The position numbers and the translations under genes were made by a program. From assembly GCA_028281535.1 (NCBI GenBank), contig JANQJS010000048.1, positions 1 through 64,000 on the forward strand: a stretch of 64,000 bases of DNA, read 5' to 3'. This DNA is from Sedimentisphaerales bacterium (GTDB taxonomy: Bacteria > Planctomycetota > Phycisphaerae > Sedimentisphaerales > SM23-30). Every line of letters starts with the position of its first letter. Position 1 is the first letter of the stretch. This document shows, one piece after another, positions 18,726-28,276 of the stretch. The notes beneath the pieces are model-generated. The model had not been told where the DNA came from. It made no database searches and worked only from the letters and a program-made list of their open reading frames with translations.

Positions 18726-18810
18726 GCAGGCGTTCGCCTGCTTTAAATTCGCCGCGACCATTCCTAATTAAACCCGCTCCCGTTGTTCACTACTTCCTAT
18801 CGAGACATGA
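18726..18810 (+). repeat. Interspersed palindromic element, copy 5
   Basis: The most regular copy: GCAGGCGTTCGCCTGC (18726-18741), TTTAAATTCGCCGCGACC, ACCCGCTCCCGTTGTTCAC and CGAGACATGA (18801-18810). It starts 5 bp after the T run of the preceding terminator. Confidence 0.8.
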
Positions 18811-18859
18811 AGCATAATTAACTTTCCGCCCTACATGACTGACATGTGTATTATATATC

Positions 18860-19609
18860 TTATTCAGCAAAATAAGGATCTTGTTCTTGGAGACGTTTCG
18901 TTTCTTTATTCTGCAGGAAGCTCATTGGCACCATAAATGTGAAAAAGCTTAACAATAAAATCCAATTCCCCGTATTGTAATTAATGTTGTGAGAAAAATC
19001 TGGGATATAAGATTTACAAAAACTCCACATCCATTCAATAAACGTTGGTAATGTTTCTAATGTATAGACGCTATGTATTTGCCCACCACTTGGGACAAAA
19101 AATCCATATGCCGCACCTCCTGTTGAAATGATACCAGCCGCTACACCACCCGACGCGACTGGTGCTAAAGCACATCCACCATAGGCAACACCTAAGAGAG
19201 ATGCAACAACACCTCCCCATGAGAATAGTAATGCTAAAGCCAAACCACCCCAACTAAACAAACCAATAGAAATAGCACCCAATGTAAATACCCCGTAGGC
19301 CTGACCACCAAAAGCAAATATACCAACCGCTTTTGGGCCAATCGCTATAAAGCCTCTAGCGGTGCCATGAGTACGAATATCTATCCAGGCATTGTGAGGT
19401 CTTAACGCATAACCAACCGTTCGCGGATGACCATGATCCTCAATGGCTTTAGAAACGGCCTCTTCATATTGTAAGCCCGCCTTCTGCAACTCCTCGATTT
19501 TTATGCATAAATGATCCTCAAGCTCATGTCGAATGCCTGTTGCTTTTTCTTCTGCACAGTTGGCGTAAACCATAACACGATCCAGATATTTGTTTAATTT
19601 GTCGCTCAT
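18860..19609 (-). CDS. PadR-linked membrane protein, paralogue 2
   Basis: A 249-residue paralogue of the gene just upstream. An N-terminal helical domain (NKYLDRVMVYANCAEEKAT, with EDHLCIKIEELQKAG and the conserved DHGHPRTVGYAL) resembles the HAAS/permease-prefix type found next to PadR regulators. A central region (about 85-170) of short Gly-Ala repeats (FAFGGQAYGVFTLGAISIG) could form a compact hydrophobic repeat fold or helices. A C-terminal membrane helix (about 212-232) ends in a basic, Gln-rich tail. It is the third gene in a leftward PadR operon, 36 bp after its paralogue. Function unknown. Confidence 0.7.
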   Translation of the reverse strand: MSDKLNKYLDRVMVYANCAEEKATGIRHELEDHLCIKIEELQKAGLQYEEAVSKAIEDHGHPRTVGYALRPHNAWIDIRTHGTARGFIAIGPKAVGIFAFGGQAYGVFTLGAISIGLFSWGGLALALLFSWGGVVASLLGVAYGGCALAPVASGGVAAGIISTGGAAYGFFVPSGGQIHSVYTLETLPTFIEWMWSFCKSYIPDFSHNINYNTGNWILLLSFFTFMVPMSFLQNKETKRLQEQDPYFAE

Positions 19610-19645
19610 TATGCCTCTCCAGCCGTACGAATTTGATTCTGCATT

Positions 19646-20398
19646 TTACTCTGCCAAATAAGGATCTTGCTTCTGGATACGATTCATTTCTTTTTTCTGC
19701 AAATAGAGCATTGGAAATAACAAGAACAAAAAGACAAACACCAATATCTTATTTGCGCTGATGTATTGATTTACATCTGTAAAATCCATAATGAATGACT
19801 CAGAATAGCTCCATATCCACTTAAGAAATGATGGCAACGTTTCTAACGTATACAAACTATGTACTTGTCCGCCGCCTGGCACATAGAGTCCATAGGCAAC
19901 CCCACCTGTAGAAATGATTCCAGCAGCAAAGCCCCCTACAGCAATAGGAGCTAAGGCAAATCCGCCATAAGCGACACCTAACATCGTTGCAGCGAAACCA
20001 CCCCAAGCGAAAAGTAACGAGAGAGCAAAACCACCGAAACTGATCAGGCCAACAGAAAAACCACCAAAGGCAAAAATACCGTAAGCTTGACCTCCCATAG
20101 CAACCACACCGACGGCTTTAGGACCAACAGCGATAAAACCACGTGCCGTGCCATGAGAACGCACATCCAACCAAGTATTTTTGGGACGTAATCCATAGCC
20201 GACCGTACGCGGATGACCATGATCATCGATGGCTTTATAAATAGCATCTTCTTTGGTGAAGCCTTCTTTCTGAAGATCTTCTATTTTTTTATGCAAATGA
20301 TCTTCCAGCTCAGTGCGAATATCCGACACTTTATTCTCTTTGCAATTGGCATAGACCATGACACGATCCAGATACTTGTTTAATACATAGCTCATCAT
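19646..20398 (-). CDS. PadR-linked membrane protein, paralogue 1
   Basis: A 250-residue protein built like its downstream copy: an N-terminal HAAS-like segment (residues 1-70, with IDDHGHPRTVGYGLRPKNTW), a Gly-rich repeat region of the form GGFAxGxIS/GGxAYG (about 85-170), and a C-terminal membrane helix (about 213-232) followed by KKEMNRIQKQDPYLAE. The tandem paralogues likely arose by duplication. The start at ATG 20398 (or the next ATG) has a GGAGATGC ribosome site. Gene order after padR suggests regulation by that protein. Confidence 0.7.
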   Translation of the reverse strand: MMSYVLNKYLDRVMVYANCKENKVSDIRTELEDHLHKKIEDLQKEGFTKEDAIYKAIDDHGHPRTVGYGLRPKNTWLDVRSHGTARGFIAVGPKAVGVVAMGGQAYGIFAFGGFSVGLISFGGFALSLLFAWGGFAATMLGVAYGGFALAPIAVGGFAAGIISTGGVAYGLYVPGGGQVHSLYTLETLPSFLKWIWSYSESFIMDFTDVNQYISANKILVFVFLFLLFPMLYLQKKEMNRIQKQDPYLAE

Positions 20399-20412
20399 GC
20401 ATCTCCTATTAA

Positions 20413-20766
20413 TTACGCATTTTGCGGCTTGTGATTTGTCTCAACCGGTCCTAGAAATAATTCCATAGTTTTTGAGAGCGTTTGCCATTGCTGCTCTTTA
20501 CTTTCCAGCATCTTTCGCCCTTTGGGAGTCACTCGATAATATTTTCGTTTACGCCCGCTGTCTGATTGACGCCAAGTCGAGGCGATCAGTTTTTTTTCTT
20601 CCATGCGATGCAGCACAGGATAAACAGTCCCTTCGCCCATATTTAGCAGCCCCTGGGCCTTTTCATTCAAATCCTGCACAATGGCATAACCATAGCTAGG
20701 GCCTTGATTTAAAATGACCAGAAGAAATGTTTCCACATTGCCGTCGAGTGTTTGTTTTTTTAGCAT
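20413..20766 (-). CDS. PadR family transcriptional regulator
   Basis: A 117-residue winged-helix repressor of the PadR type. It opens with ETFLLVILNQGPSYGYAI, then shows the recognition region EGTVYPVLHRMEEKKLI and the wing SGRKRKYYRVTPKGRKML, with a short C-terminal dimerisation helix. It is the first gene of a leftward operon with two paralogous membrane proteins, as is usual for PadR regulators that control membrane genes. A perfect palindrome 39 bp upstream is the likely autoregulatory operator. The ligand is unknown. Confidence 0.9.
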   Translation of the reverse strand: MLKKQTLDGNVETFLLVILNQGPSYGYAIVQDLNEKAQGLLNMGEGTVYPVLHRMEEKKLIASTWRQSDSGRKRKYYRVTPKGRKMLESKEQQWQTLSKTMELFLGPVETNHKPQNA

Positions 20767-20804
20767 CTCGATTATCCTTTATCGAATGACCTGACGAAAA
20801 CCAG

Positions 20805-20827
20805 TATACCTTATAGAATAAGGTATA
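20805..20827. promoter_or_regulatory. Likely PadR operator palindrome
   Basis: TATACCTTAT (20805-20814), AGA, ATAAGGTATA (20818-20827): a perfect 10-bp inverted repeat upstream of padR. Its arms contain TATA-like words, so binding would block the promoter. Confidence 0.65.
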
Positions 20828-21067
20828 TATACTTTACAGCGCAAACCATATAGTGTCAAATATATTTATTAAAAATATTGTGCATAACAATGAGATTCTT
20901 TTATATCCACAAGATACACCCCTCAAACATCCAGCCAATAATATCATCCCTTTCTTTCTTGCAATTTTTTATATTCAAACTACGATACAAAAACGAATAT
21001 GCATCCGTCGTGTATAGTCGAGATTTTTCGGGATTTTTATTATTTTTTATTACGGAGGTCTTGTCTC

Positions 21068-24000
21068 ATGAAATCATGGAAAAGAGTGTCATTTTACAAC
21101 TTTTTGCTTCTCATTTTATTACAAGCATTTACGTATGGTAATAACATATACTACGTTGCAACCACAGGAAATGATTCTAATTCAGGTGGCTCAACAGATC
21201 CATTTGCGACAATTCAAAAAGGAATCGATACAGCAATCAGCGGCGATACTGTTATTGTTAACCCAGGAACCTATCAAGAATCATTAAACTTTAACGGAAA
21301 AAATATTACTGTCACCTCTACAGATATTTATGACTGGCAAGGTATAATAGCCAATACAATCATTGATCCTGCAGGATCCGTATCGGCAGTTACATTTAAC
21401 TCAGGTGAAAACAACACTGCAATACTGAGTGGTTTTACGATCAAGGAGGGACTTAATGGTGTTTATTGCGATAACAATTCAGATCCAACGATAACGAATT
21501 GTGCTATTGAGTCTCATTCCAACTCGGGTATTGAATATACGAACAATAGCAATCCTGTTATAAACAATGGCTACATTCATAGTTGCGGGTATGGCGTTAA
21601 AGCAAGTGGTGTTTCAAATACAACGCTAAAGAATTTAGTAATCTATAACAATGAATATGGGATTTATTTCAATAATAGTGGACTCATTGCCAACGTCATC
21701 CATTGCACTTTAAGTAATAATAACATAGGCATTCACAATACATCAGGTACGATTGCAATAATCAATTCTATTCTCTGGAACACAACAGACGATTTGTATA
21801 ATTGTTCTGCAACTTACAGTTGTATCTCTAAGCAAGAGGATTCAAGTGGTATTGGAAATATTAATTCAATCCCTTCATTCGATGTGAATGCTAATAATTT
21901 TACTTTAGCCAATAATTCCCCTTGTATCGATTCTGCGAATGGCCTGGTGGGGACGCCAACCGATCTTCTTGGCTTTCCCAGGCTGGATGACACAAAAATA
22001 GATACAGGAGCGGGATCACCAACCTACGCAGATATGGGAGCATTCGAATATTTTTCTATCAATGTATCCGAAATAAAATTTAATCATAATTTAGATAATA
22101 GTGATACAGATGCTATCGATATGAGGGATCGACAATTTCCTGAAACGGGACCTGTTGAGACGTTCGATTGGTCAACTTCAACACCCAACTCCCATGCCGC
22201 TTATGTTATCAATTCATCAGTCGATATTAAGGCAAATTTCTCTTGTTCCTGGAACAACAGTGTCAATTTAGTCATAGGTGCAACAACCGTTAGCAATGAT
22301 GTTTTTGCAACCCCTAATGATAAGCCGGCATCAATATCAGGCAGCTCAAGCCCTTTTATTAACTTTGACTTAACACCAACGATACCCGGCATTATCACTA
22401 AACGTGAAATCCAATGGCAATGGAATATCAAACCAGAAAATGGTGGCAGTACCGTTAATTTGAATACAACAGGCACACATAACATGTATACGGTTTTTAA
22501 TGAGCCTCCTGATTTGCATGTTAATACTGTGGGCACACAAATTAATCCAAGTCTTGAAATTTTAAGCCTTGCCTGCCATTGGACAGATGGATCAAATACA
22601 AAACGACAGGCTTGTGAAAAAATAATGGATAATGGAATTGCAAAACACTATTTTTACGAAGCAGGCAGTTGTGCTGGGCAAACCGAATCATTCCGTTATC
22701 TTGTGAATACTTTGGGGGTTGATACATTAACCAAAGTAATGGATACAAGTAATGTTCCATCAGGATTACCAAGAGAAAACTATACTATCAGGGCCAAAGC
22801 TATTGCTGGCGGTATAATCAATCCTTTCTATTCATTAATTCTTCCTATCAAACAACCCTTTAATAGTCACACATGGGCACAAGCATTAGTAGAGCCTAAT
22901 GGAGGCGGAGCCTTACAATATAATAATTATTGTCCAACATTCGGTTTGTCTGGATATGGTGTTATGAATTCAGATAGTTTTATAGAAGCAAGAGTTTTTT
23001 CAGATTATTACTCATTTGAAAGTTCTTCGCATATTCCTCTTAAAGAAATCACTAATTTATACCAATGGAGAAGCCCAAATGGATTGCCCATCGTTGAAGA
23101 TTTTGAAGATGCACTAAATGGTCTTTCTTGGTCAAGTAGCTCTGGCGTAGAAAACGGTGAATATCTTCTTGAAAACGAAGAAACTCTTTCAACATATTAC
23201 TGGAGTGCATGTAGTTTTCCACTACCTGATTACCAAGGTTTCCCACTAATTGATGGAGGCACTTCAGCATTTTGTAATGGAGAATTCCCAAGAATTGGTG
23301 GTCAAAAAACAACGATTGGTTGGCGTAGAATCCATGTCAAATATACTCGCAGAACAGAAAATTTTAATGGGAATGGGACTGATAAATTTTATGTTGAAGT
23401 ATTAAACAAAGCACCTGATTTGGTCTCGGACTTTAATAACTCGATACACTGGACGATTATTGAAACGATCGAAACGAATGAAAACAGTACCACTGTAGAT
23501 ATATTATGTCCTGAAGTGATCGACAACAACCCAGATTTTATCTTAAGATTTAGAGCAGACCTTGAATCTTCTGGAGCTAAAGCGATTGTAGAGCATGTGG
23601 AAGTGTATGGCGAAGATTGGTGCGGCCTTCCATTTGGTGGTGATGGTTTTGAAGGTGGAAGTTTTGATTTTGGTGGTATCAGCCATGGTAATTGGAAACA
23701 TGCTGGAGCCTCCATCAATTGCATCCAAACCTGTCCAGGAACAACGGTTGATTTAAATGGAAATTATTACGATGTTACACTAGAGCAGGATGGTTACATT
23801 GAAAAATCCATCTCGACAGAAGGCTGGGGAGATCTTGTGCTTGAATATAGTCGAGAATTATTTGTCAATGACGCAAATGCTTCTTTAATTGTTGAGTTTT
23901 GTGACGGCCCATGCGATCAAACAACCCCCTTCTTAATGGAAGAAATTAAAAATAACCATCCTGACCCAACCTACAGTGCAGGTATTATCAAAAGACCCAT

Positions 24001-24541
24001 AGGATGGCAAGCATACGACAATCCTAACTTCACGTTTAGAATTCGCATGAATGGTAATGATGCTGCAGACAAAGCATATATTGATGATATCATGATTACC
24101 GGCCAACCTCTTGCCCATAGTTATGAAGATAATAATTTAGAAGTTGATGGCAAAAAATCATGGCTATCCATTTTACAACAACATGGCGACATTAACGGCG
24201 ACGGGAAAGTGGATAATATCGATTTAAATCTATTTATAGCAGCACCATTTAATTCACAAGAAGGTGATCCTGGCTATAATGTTAATGCAGATTTAAATCA
24301 TGATGGCTTTATTACGGGTGGTGACTCTGGTGTTTTATTAAATACACTAAATTGTGATATTAATGAAGATGGCTATATCAACTGCGATGATGTAGATTTA
24401 ATTGCAGCAGCATTTAATACGGTTCCAGGCGATCCTAATTATAATCCAGACGCCGATCTAAATGGAGATAATGCTGTAACAGGTGGCGATGTTGCCATTT
24501 TGGTAACATTGTTGAACAACCTAGGAGTAACCTGTCCATAA
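21068..24541 (+). CDS. Large secreted beta-helix protein with dockerin-like tail
   Basis: The ATG at 21068 is chosen because it has a GGAGG ribosome site and gives a clean signal peptide (KSWKRVSFYNFLLLILLQAF); the frame is open upstream to 20999. The 1157-residue product has a right-handed beta-helix region near the start (YYVATTGNDSNSGGSTDPFA, AISGDTVIVNPGTYQE, then NNxxGIxxxNxS repeats), of the type found in polysaccharide-active or adhesive proteins. Beta-sandwich parts follow (about 330-990). The C-terminus has dockerin-like repeats: HGDINGDGKVDNIDLNLF, ADLNHDGFITGGD, CDINEDGYINCDDVDLI and ADLNGDNAVTGGD. No catalytic residues are assigned. Confidence 0.85.
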   Translation: MKSWKRVSFYNFLLLILLQAFTYGNNIYYVATTGNDSNSGGSTDPFATIQKGIDTAISGDTVIVNPGTYQESLNFNGKNITVTSTDIYDWQGIIANTIIDPAGSVSAVTFNSGENNTAILSGFTIKEGLNGVYCDNNSDPTITNCAIESHSNSGIEYTNNSNPVINNGYIHSCGYGVKASGVSNTTLKNLVIYNNEYGIYFNNSGLIANVIHCTLSNNNIGIHNTSGTIAIINSILWNTTDDLYNCSATYSCISKQEDSSGIGNINSIPSFDVNANNFTLANNSPCIDSANGLVGTPTDLLGFPRLDDTKIDTGAGSPTYADMGAFEYFSINVSEIKFNHNLDNSDTDAIDMRDRQFPETGPVETFDWSTSTPNSHAAYVINSSVDIKANFSCSWNNSVNLVIGATTVSNDVFATPNDKPASISGSSSPFINFDLTPTIPGIITKREIQWQWNIKPENGGSTVNLNTTGTHNMYTVFNEPPDLHVNTVGTQINPSLEILSLACHWTDGSNTKRQACEKIMDNGIAKHYFYEAGSCAGQTESFRYLVNTLGVDTLTKVMDTSNVPSGLPRENYTIRAKAIAGGIINPFYSLILPIKQPFNSHTWAQALVEPNGGGALQYNNYCPTFGLSGYGVMNSDSFIEARVFSDYYSFESSSHIPLKEITNLYQWRSPNGLPIVEDFEDALNGLSWSSSSGVENGEYLLENEETLSTYYWSACSFPLPDYQGFPLIDGGTSAFCNGEFPRIGGQKTTIGWRRIHVKYTRRTENFNGNGTDKFYVEVLNKAPDLVSDFNNSIHWTIIETIETNENSTTVDILCPEVIDNNPDFILRFRADLESSGAKAIVEHVEVYGEDWCGLPFGGDGFEGGSFDFGGISHGNWKHAGASINCIQTCPGTTVDLNGNYYDVTLEQDGYIEKSISTEGWGDLVLEYSRELFVNDANASLIVEFCDGPCDQTTPFLMEEIKNNHPDPTYSAGIIKRPIGWQAYDNPNFTFRIRMNGNDAADKAYIDDIMITGQPLAHSYEDNNLEVDGKKSWLSILQQHGDINGDGKVDNIDLNLFIAAPFNSQEGDPGYNVNADLNHDGFITGGDSGVLLNTLNCDINEDGYINCDDVDLIAAAFNTVPGDPNYNPDADLNGDNAVTGGDVAILVTLLNNLGVTCP

Positions 24542-24564
24542 ATTACATATAATGAGATGATTAG

Positions 24565-24599
24565 GGGTATATCAGTATAAACAGACTGATATACCCTTT
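24565..24599. terminator. Convergent terminator hairpin
   Basis: GGGTATATCAGT (24565-24576) pairs with ACTGATATACCC (24585-24596) over an 8-nt loop, with TTT after it. It lies between two convergent genes and overlaps neither. Confidence 0.7.
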
Positions 24600-24601
24600 A
24601 G

Positions 24602-25828
24602 TTATCGCAAATCATAGCAAACGAGTTTACCTTCAGAATTTCTCGCGAGTAGGCGATTGTGAGAAAGCGTTGGTACAGTCCAGCAAGTGCCCTCCAGGAC
24701 TTTCATACGCGAGATTTCCTTATAACCTTTATGGGAAGCATTGATTAAAATGATTTCGCCTTCATTCATGATGAAGAGTTTGTCATCTGCCATCATCATG
24801 CCACCGCCTATGAAGCCTGATTTTTCCCAAACGGTTTTTCCTGTTTCAAAATTGACACACATCAACGTCATATCATCTTCGAATCCGCCAGTAAAACCAT
24901 ATAGATGACCTTCATGTAAAATACTGGGATTAAAGTGAACTCTGAACTGCCTGCTTTCCCAAAGTTTTTTGGGTTTGTCTAATTTATAATCAATCAGTGC
25001 ACTGCGTTTGCCACCACCTGACGATGCAAAGACTTTCCCATCATGGACCAAAGGATCAACACAATTGACTTCCCAGCGATTTTTCCAGCGTTGTTGCCAA
25101 AGAGAATCTCCTGTTTGACTATCAACGCCTGAAACGAAATGGGCACTAAATATAGCTAAGTGTGTTTTTCCATTCTGCTCGTAGCTAACTGGCGTTGCAT
25201 AACCGCTCGGTCCATCTTTACCTTTCCAGATGGTTTCACCTGTGAACTTATTGAGAGCCATGCCATGACGACCAACATTAATAATAAGCTTTTCATCCAA
25301 CACCAAGGGCGAACCTGAAAATCCCCATTTGGGTTTTTTAATTTTCAGATCGTTGGCGAGATGTTTTTGCCAAATGATTTTACCATCGTTTACCGACCAG
25401 CAGGTAAGTTCACCTTGTTTACTTTGTGTGTAAAGCCGATCACCATCAACGGTGGGGGTTGCGTTAGGACCGCCTTCATATTCTTCAGGATCGAGCGGAT
25501 TGGGATAACTTTTTTGCCAGAGCAATTTTCCCGTTTCAAAGTCGATCGCGTAGACGGAATCCTTATCATCAGAATTACCCATTGTGAAGACTTTGCCATT
25601 GGAGGTGACAATGGATGAAAAACCAGTACCGACATTTTGCTCCCAAAGCTTTTTGGGAGCTTTAGTTTTCCAATCGGAATTCCAGCCGGTTTCTGCTGAA
25701 ATACCGTTATAGCTTGGCCCTCGCCAATTGGGCCAATCGACTGCTTGTAAATCGCTCAAAACCAAAACAAACGACAACATAATACAAGACAACAACTTAC
25801 AACAAACATAGATCATTCTTGATTGCAT
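24602..25828 (-). CDS. Secreted PQQ-like beta-propeller protein
   Basis: A 408-residue exported protein (signal 1-29, ending near LQAVDW). It starts with WPNWRGPSYNGISAETGW, the usual opening of planctomycete PQQ-like propellers, and has recurring blade motifs such as VYAIDFETGKLLWQKSYPN, ALNKFTGETIWKGK and MCVNFETGKTVWEKSG. The propeller fold is secure. Whether it binds PQQ or is an outer-membrane assembly or structural protein is unclear; the absence of neighbouring dehydrogenase parts argues against an enzyme. Confidence 0.88.
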   Translation of the reverse strand: MQSRMIYVCCKLLSCIMLSFVLVLSDLQAVDWPNWRGPSYNGISAETGWNSDWKTKAPKKLWEQNVGTGFSSIVTSNGKVFTMGNSDDKDSVYAIDFETGKLLWQKSYPNPLDPEEYEGGPNATPTVDGDRLYTQSKQGELTCWSVNDGKIIWQKHLANDLKIKKPKWGFSGSPLVLDEKLIINVGRHGMALNKFTGETIWKGKDGPSGYATPVSYEQNGKTHLAIFSAHFVSGVDSQTGDSLWQQRWKNRWEVNCVDPLVHDGKVFASSGGGKRSALIDYKLDKPKKLWESRQFRVHFNPSILHEGHLYGFTGGFEDDMTLMCVNFETGKTVWEKSGFIGGGMMMADDKLFIMNEGEIILINASHKGYKEISRMKVLEGTCWTVPTLSHNRLLARNSEGKLVCYDLR

Positions 25829-25929
25829 GGAGCAACTCCTTTTATCTAAAGTAGAACGTGCGAGATCTTAAAATATACGCTTCAAATGCAAAATCGTTTG
25901 TCAGGCTTCCCCTGATTTCTGAGACATTT

Positions 25930-26037
25930 CAGACGTGCGCCTGTTTAAGTTCGCCTCGGTGACATTCGCCACTTTATCCCCGCAACCATGCTTTCAGCAA
26001 CCCGCTCCTGCTGGTCGCTGCTTTATTACCGAGACAC
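25930..26037 (+). repeat. Interspersed palindromic element, copy 6 (with insertion)
   Basis: CAGACGTGCGCCTG (25930-25943), TTTAAGTTCGCCTCGGTGAC, AACCCGCTCCTGCTGGTCGC and CCGAGACA near 26037. About 25 bp are inserted in the middle compared with other copies. The linked motif TGACAATACTGACAAGG follows at 26114. The rest of the 25829-26301 gap shows no gene. Confidence 0.65.
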
Positions 26038-26301
26038 AATTTTGCAGGTCAGATATTTACCAACATTTGGTTTTGTAAAAAACTGAAGGTTATAAATATC
26101 CCCCTATATTGCTTTGACAATACTGACAAGGTATAGAGTGGGCTTGTGGACCACACGTATAGACATTTACTGATGTTAGCCATCCGTGTGATACAGCCCC
26201 AACCTACATCACAAATAAAAAATTCACAGGATCGTCAACTAGTTTGTTGACCGGCATATATTATTCGCTGGTATAAAACGATCTGGTAATAAATTCTGAT
26301 T

Positions 26302-27327
26302 CTATCGAGAAAACTTATTATTTCTACGTGAAATCATGACGCTGCCAAGAACTAGCAAGCTTGCAGTAACAGGTTCAGGAATCGGAGTAATCCGACTAAT
26401 ATAATTTGTACTATTGACACGTTCTGCAACATATAGAGCACCATCAGGTCCAAATGTAAAATTAGAAGAACTTTGTCCAAATTTGACGATTTCCCCTTGA
26501 CTGTCTATTCGCCACACACCATAGTTGGTTGAACTAAATGAATCATTTCCATAAACAAATAAGTCTCCATCAAACATCGTACCATAAGGATCCACTTCGA
26601 CATTTCCTGCTCGTCCAATTTGAGTGGTTACTCTGGTTGCAACTCCTGCCTGCGATAATTCGAATAAACCTGAAAGCCCTGGATAATCTTTGAAAGAGGA
26701 TGTAACAAACATCGTATTATTAAAATTGCCAAATAGATCAAAGCTCGCACCGATCGGACTTCCACTGCCCGTTGGTGATGGCCATTGAGAAAAAACGCTT
26801 ACGTTTGCCAAGCTATCCACTGTAAATAAACGATCATGCACCGTTGTGCCAAAATGTAATTTATTACCATAATTACCTGTCCGGTCAATTGCCAAATAAC
26901 GAGGAGCTGATGAATTCAACACACTCGTTCCTAATTGAACAAAATCCGTCACAGAAGGCTGATTGGTATCCACTCGAATTATTTTTGCACCAAAATTAGA
27001 GACGCGAACATTTGCATAGAGATAATCGCCATAATCCGTCCCTCCCGTCCAGACAAGATCTTTTAAGCTATTCAACCCACCATTATTGAATCCACTTGCA
27101 AGTTGCGTAACAGCTTTGTTGGCTTCTGCAACTTTAAAAATGGCACCAGCTCCGCCGTGAAGGGTATAAAGATTTCCAGAGTCATCAAATGTCATCTGTG
27201 TAACACCCGAAGCATTTTGCACAGTTGCAAAAGATTCGATTTGATATCCAGGCTGATAGACTTCATAACCCAATACAACTGGACTGAAAAACAAAACAAA
27301 TATCAAGCATAACTTACCGGTTTTCAT
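26302..27327 (-). CDS. PEP-CTERM exoprotein with propeller-like body
   Basis: This 341-residue exported protein has signal peptide 1-20 and a PEP-CTERM tail (ITPIPEPVTASLLVLGS, then a basic end SRRNNKFSR). The body has repeated strands typical of NHL/SMP-30-like beta-propellers: MTFDDSGNLYTLHGG, LAIDRTGNYGNKLHFG, VEVDPYGTMFDGDLFVYGN and FTFGPDGALYVAERV. It is likely sorted by exosortase to the cell surface. No catalytic residues are evident. Confidence 0.82.
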   Translation of the reverse strand: MKTGKLCLIFVLFFSPVVLGYEVYQPGYQIESFATVQNASGVTQMTFDDSGNLYTLHGGAGAIFKVAEANKAVTQLASGFNNGGLNSLKDLVWTGGTDYGDYLYANVRVSNFGAKIIRVDTNQPSVTDFVQLGTSVLNSSAPRYLAIDRTGNYGNKLHFGTTVHDRLFTVDSLANVSVFSQWPSPTGSGSPIGASFDLFGNFNNTMFVTSSFKDYPGLSGLFELSQAGVATRVTTQIGRAGNVEVDPYGTMFDGDLFVYGNDSFSSTNYGVWRIDSQGEIVKFGQSSSNFTFGPDGALYVAERVNSTNYISRITPIPEPVTASLLVLGSVMISRRNNKFSR

Positions 27328-27907
27328 AATCTGGCTATCTCTTTCTTTAGGAAAAACCTAAATAATGCTATAATTAATTAAAAAATATCCCATTCTACAA
27401 ATTTAATAACGGTTGGAGAACACTGCCCTTGACCATCTCGAACTAGGCTAGCTAGTTTAAACAAAAGATCGGGTAAAGTCAAGAAACGAATCACACAACT
27501 TTAACCGTTTATTTTTAAATGTTTTATATCTTAACAACACCTTTCATCAGAAAATCAGATAGCATAACTAATATCATCTCGGTTAGGATGTTATTCGAAA
27601 ACAAATTAAATATCCCAGATCCACTTAATCATGTACTCGCTCATCCTATGATCCTAGATACAAACTATTCTTTCCTAAAAAGTCCGACAAAGATAATCAT
27701 TCCAGAAAAAATCAAAGTGTAATATCTATTGTTATTAAAAGATCTATCCAATACAGAATCATTTCGATTTTGCTTAAATTGATATTTTAGTCAGATAACT
27801 TTTAAACGAAATGTCCCAGAAACTAAATAATCCTCAACCAACATAACTATCTCGCCAACTCAACAACGACTAACGGTAGCGGGCACCTAAAAGAACAGTC
27901 GCGGCGG
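27328..27907. other. Gene-free stretch upstream of tRNA-Gln terminator
   Basis: About 580 bp with no supported gene. A 67-codon frame at 27519-27722 has no ribosome site and no recognisable pattern. On the minus strand a TATA-rich tract (near 27370) may serve as promoter for the PEP-CTERM gene. Confidence 0.45.
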
Positions 27908-27925
27908 TAAAAGTGCCTTTGGCAC
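27908..27925 (-). terminator. Terminator of tRNA-Gln
   Basis: On the minus strand GTGCC-AAA-GGCAC followed by TTTTA begins directly after the tRNA 3' end. Confidence 0.75.
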
Positions 27926-27996
27926 CTGGGCTATAAGGATTCGAACCTTAACTAAATGAACCAGAATCATTTGTGCTACCATTACACTATAGCCCA
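27926..27996 (-). tRNA. tRNA-Gln (anticodon CTG)
   Basis: A 71-nt cloverleaf: acceptor TGGGCTA/TAGCCCA, D arm GTGT-AATGGTA-GCAC, anticodon arm AATGA-TTCTGGT-TCATT with anticodon CTG, T arm TAAGG-TTCGAAT-CCTTA and discriminator G. CCA is not encoded. The following hairpin is its terminator. Confidence 0.93.
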
Positions 27997-28097
27997 ATGG
28001 AAGTTATTATAATGTAATCTTGATTTTAGGATTTGTAAAGTGGTTTTGTTGGGGGCTTCCTGCCTGATAGCCAGAGGATACATCTCCAAAAATGATT

Positions 28098-28140
28098 GGA
28101 TGGCAGCCTCAACTCAATATATTGAGTTGGGAATAGCGGC
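28098..28140. repeat. Second repeat family, copy 2
   Basis: GGATGGCAGCCTCA is followed by the hairpin AACTCAATATATTGAGTT. It lies with GTTTGTCAGTATTGTCATGG (near 28180) and GTCAGGCAAGGCCTGA (near 28259), modules shared with the other repeat family. Confidence 0.6.
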
Positions 28141-28276
28141 AAAAGTCACCATCCCCTGTTTTATAAATTATATCAGGTTTGTCAGTATTGTCATGGCTTT
28201 GAAAGTAACCAGGCCATACCTGCCAGATAAAACACACAACATGAAGAGAAATACAAATTGTCAGGCAAGGCCTGAT

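Noticed and set aside
27519-27722. 67-codon frame
   Set aside because: No start signal, no pattern and no neighbour relation.
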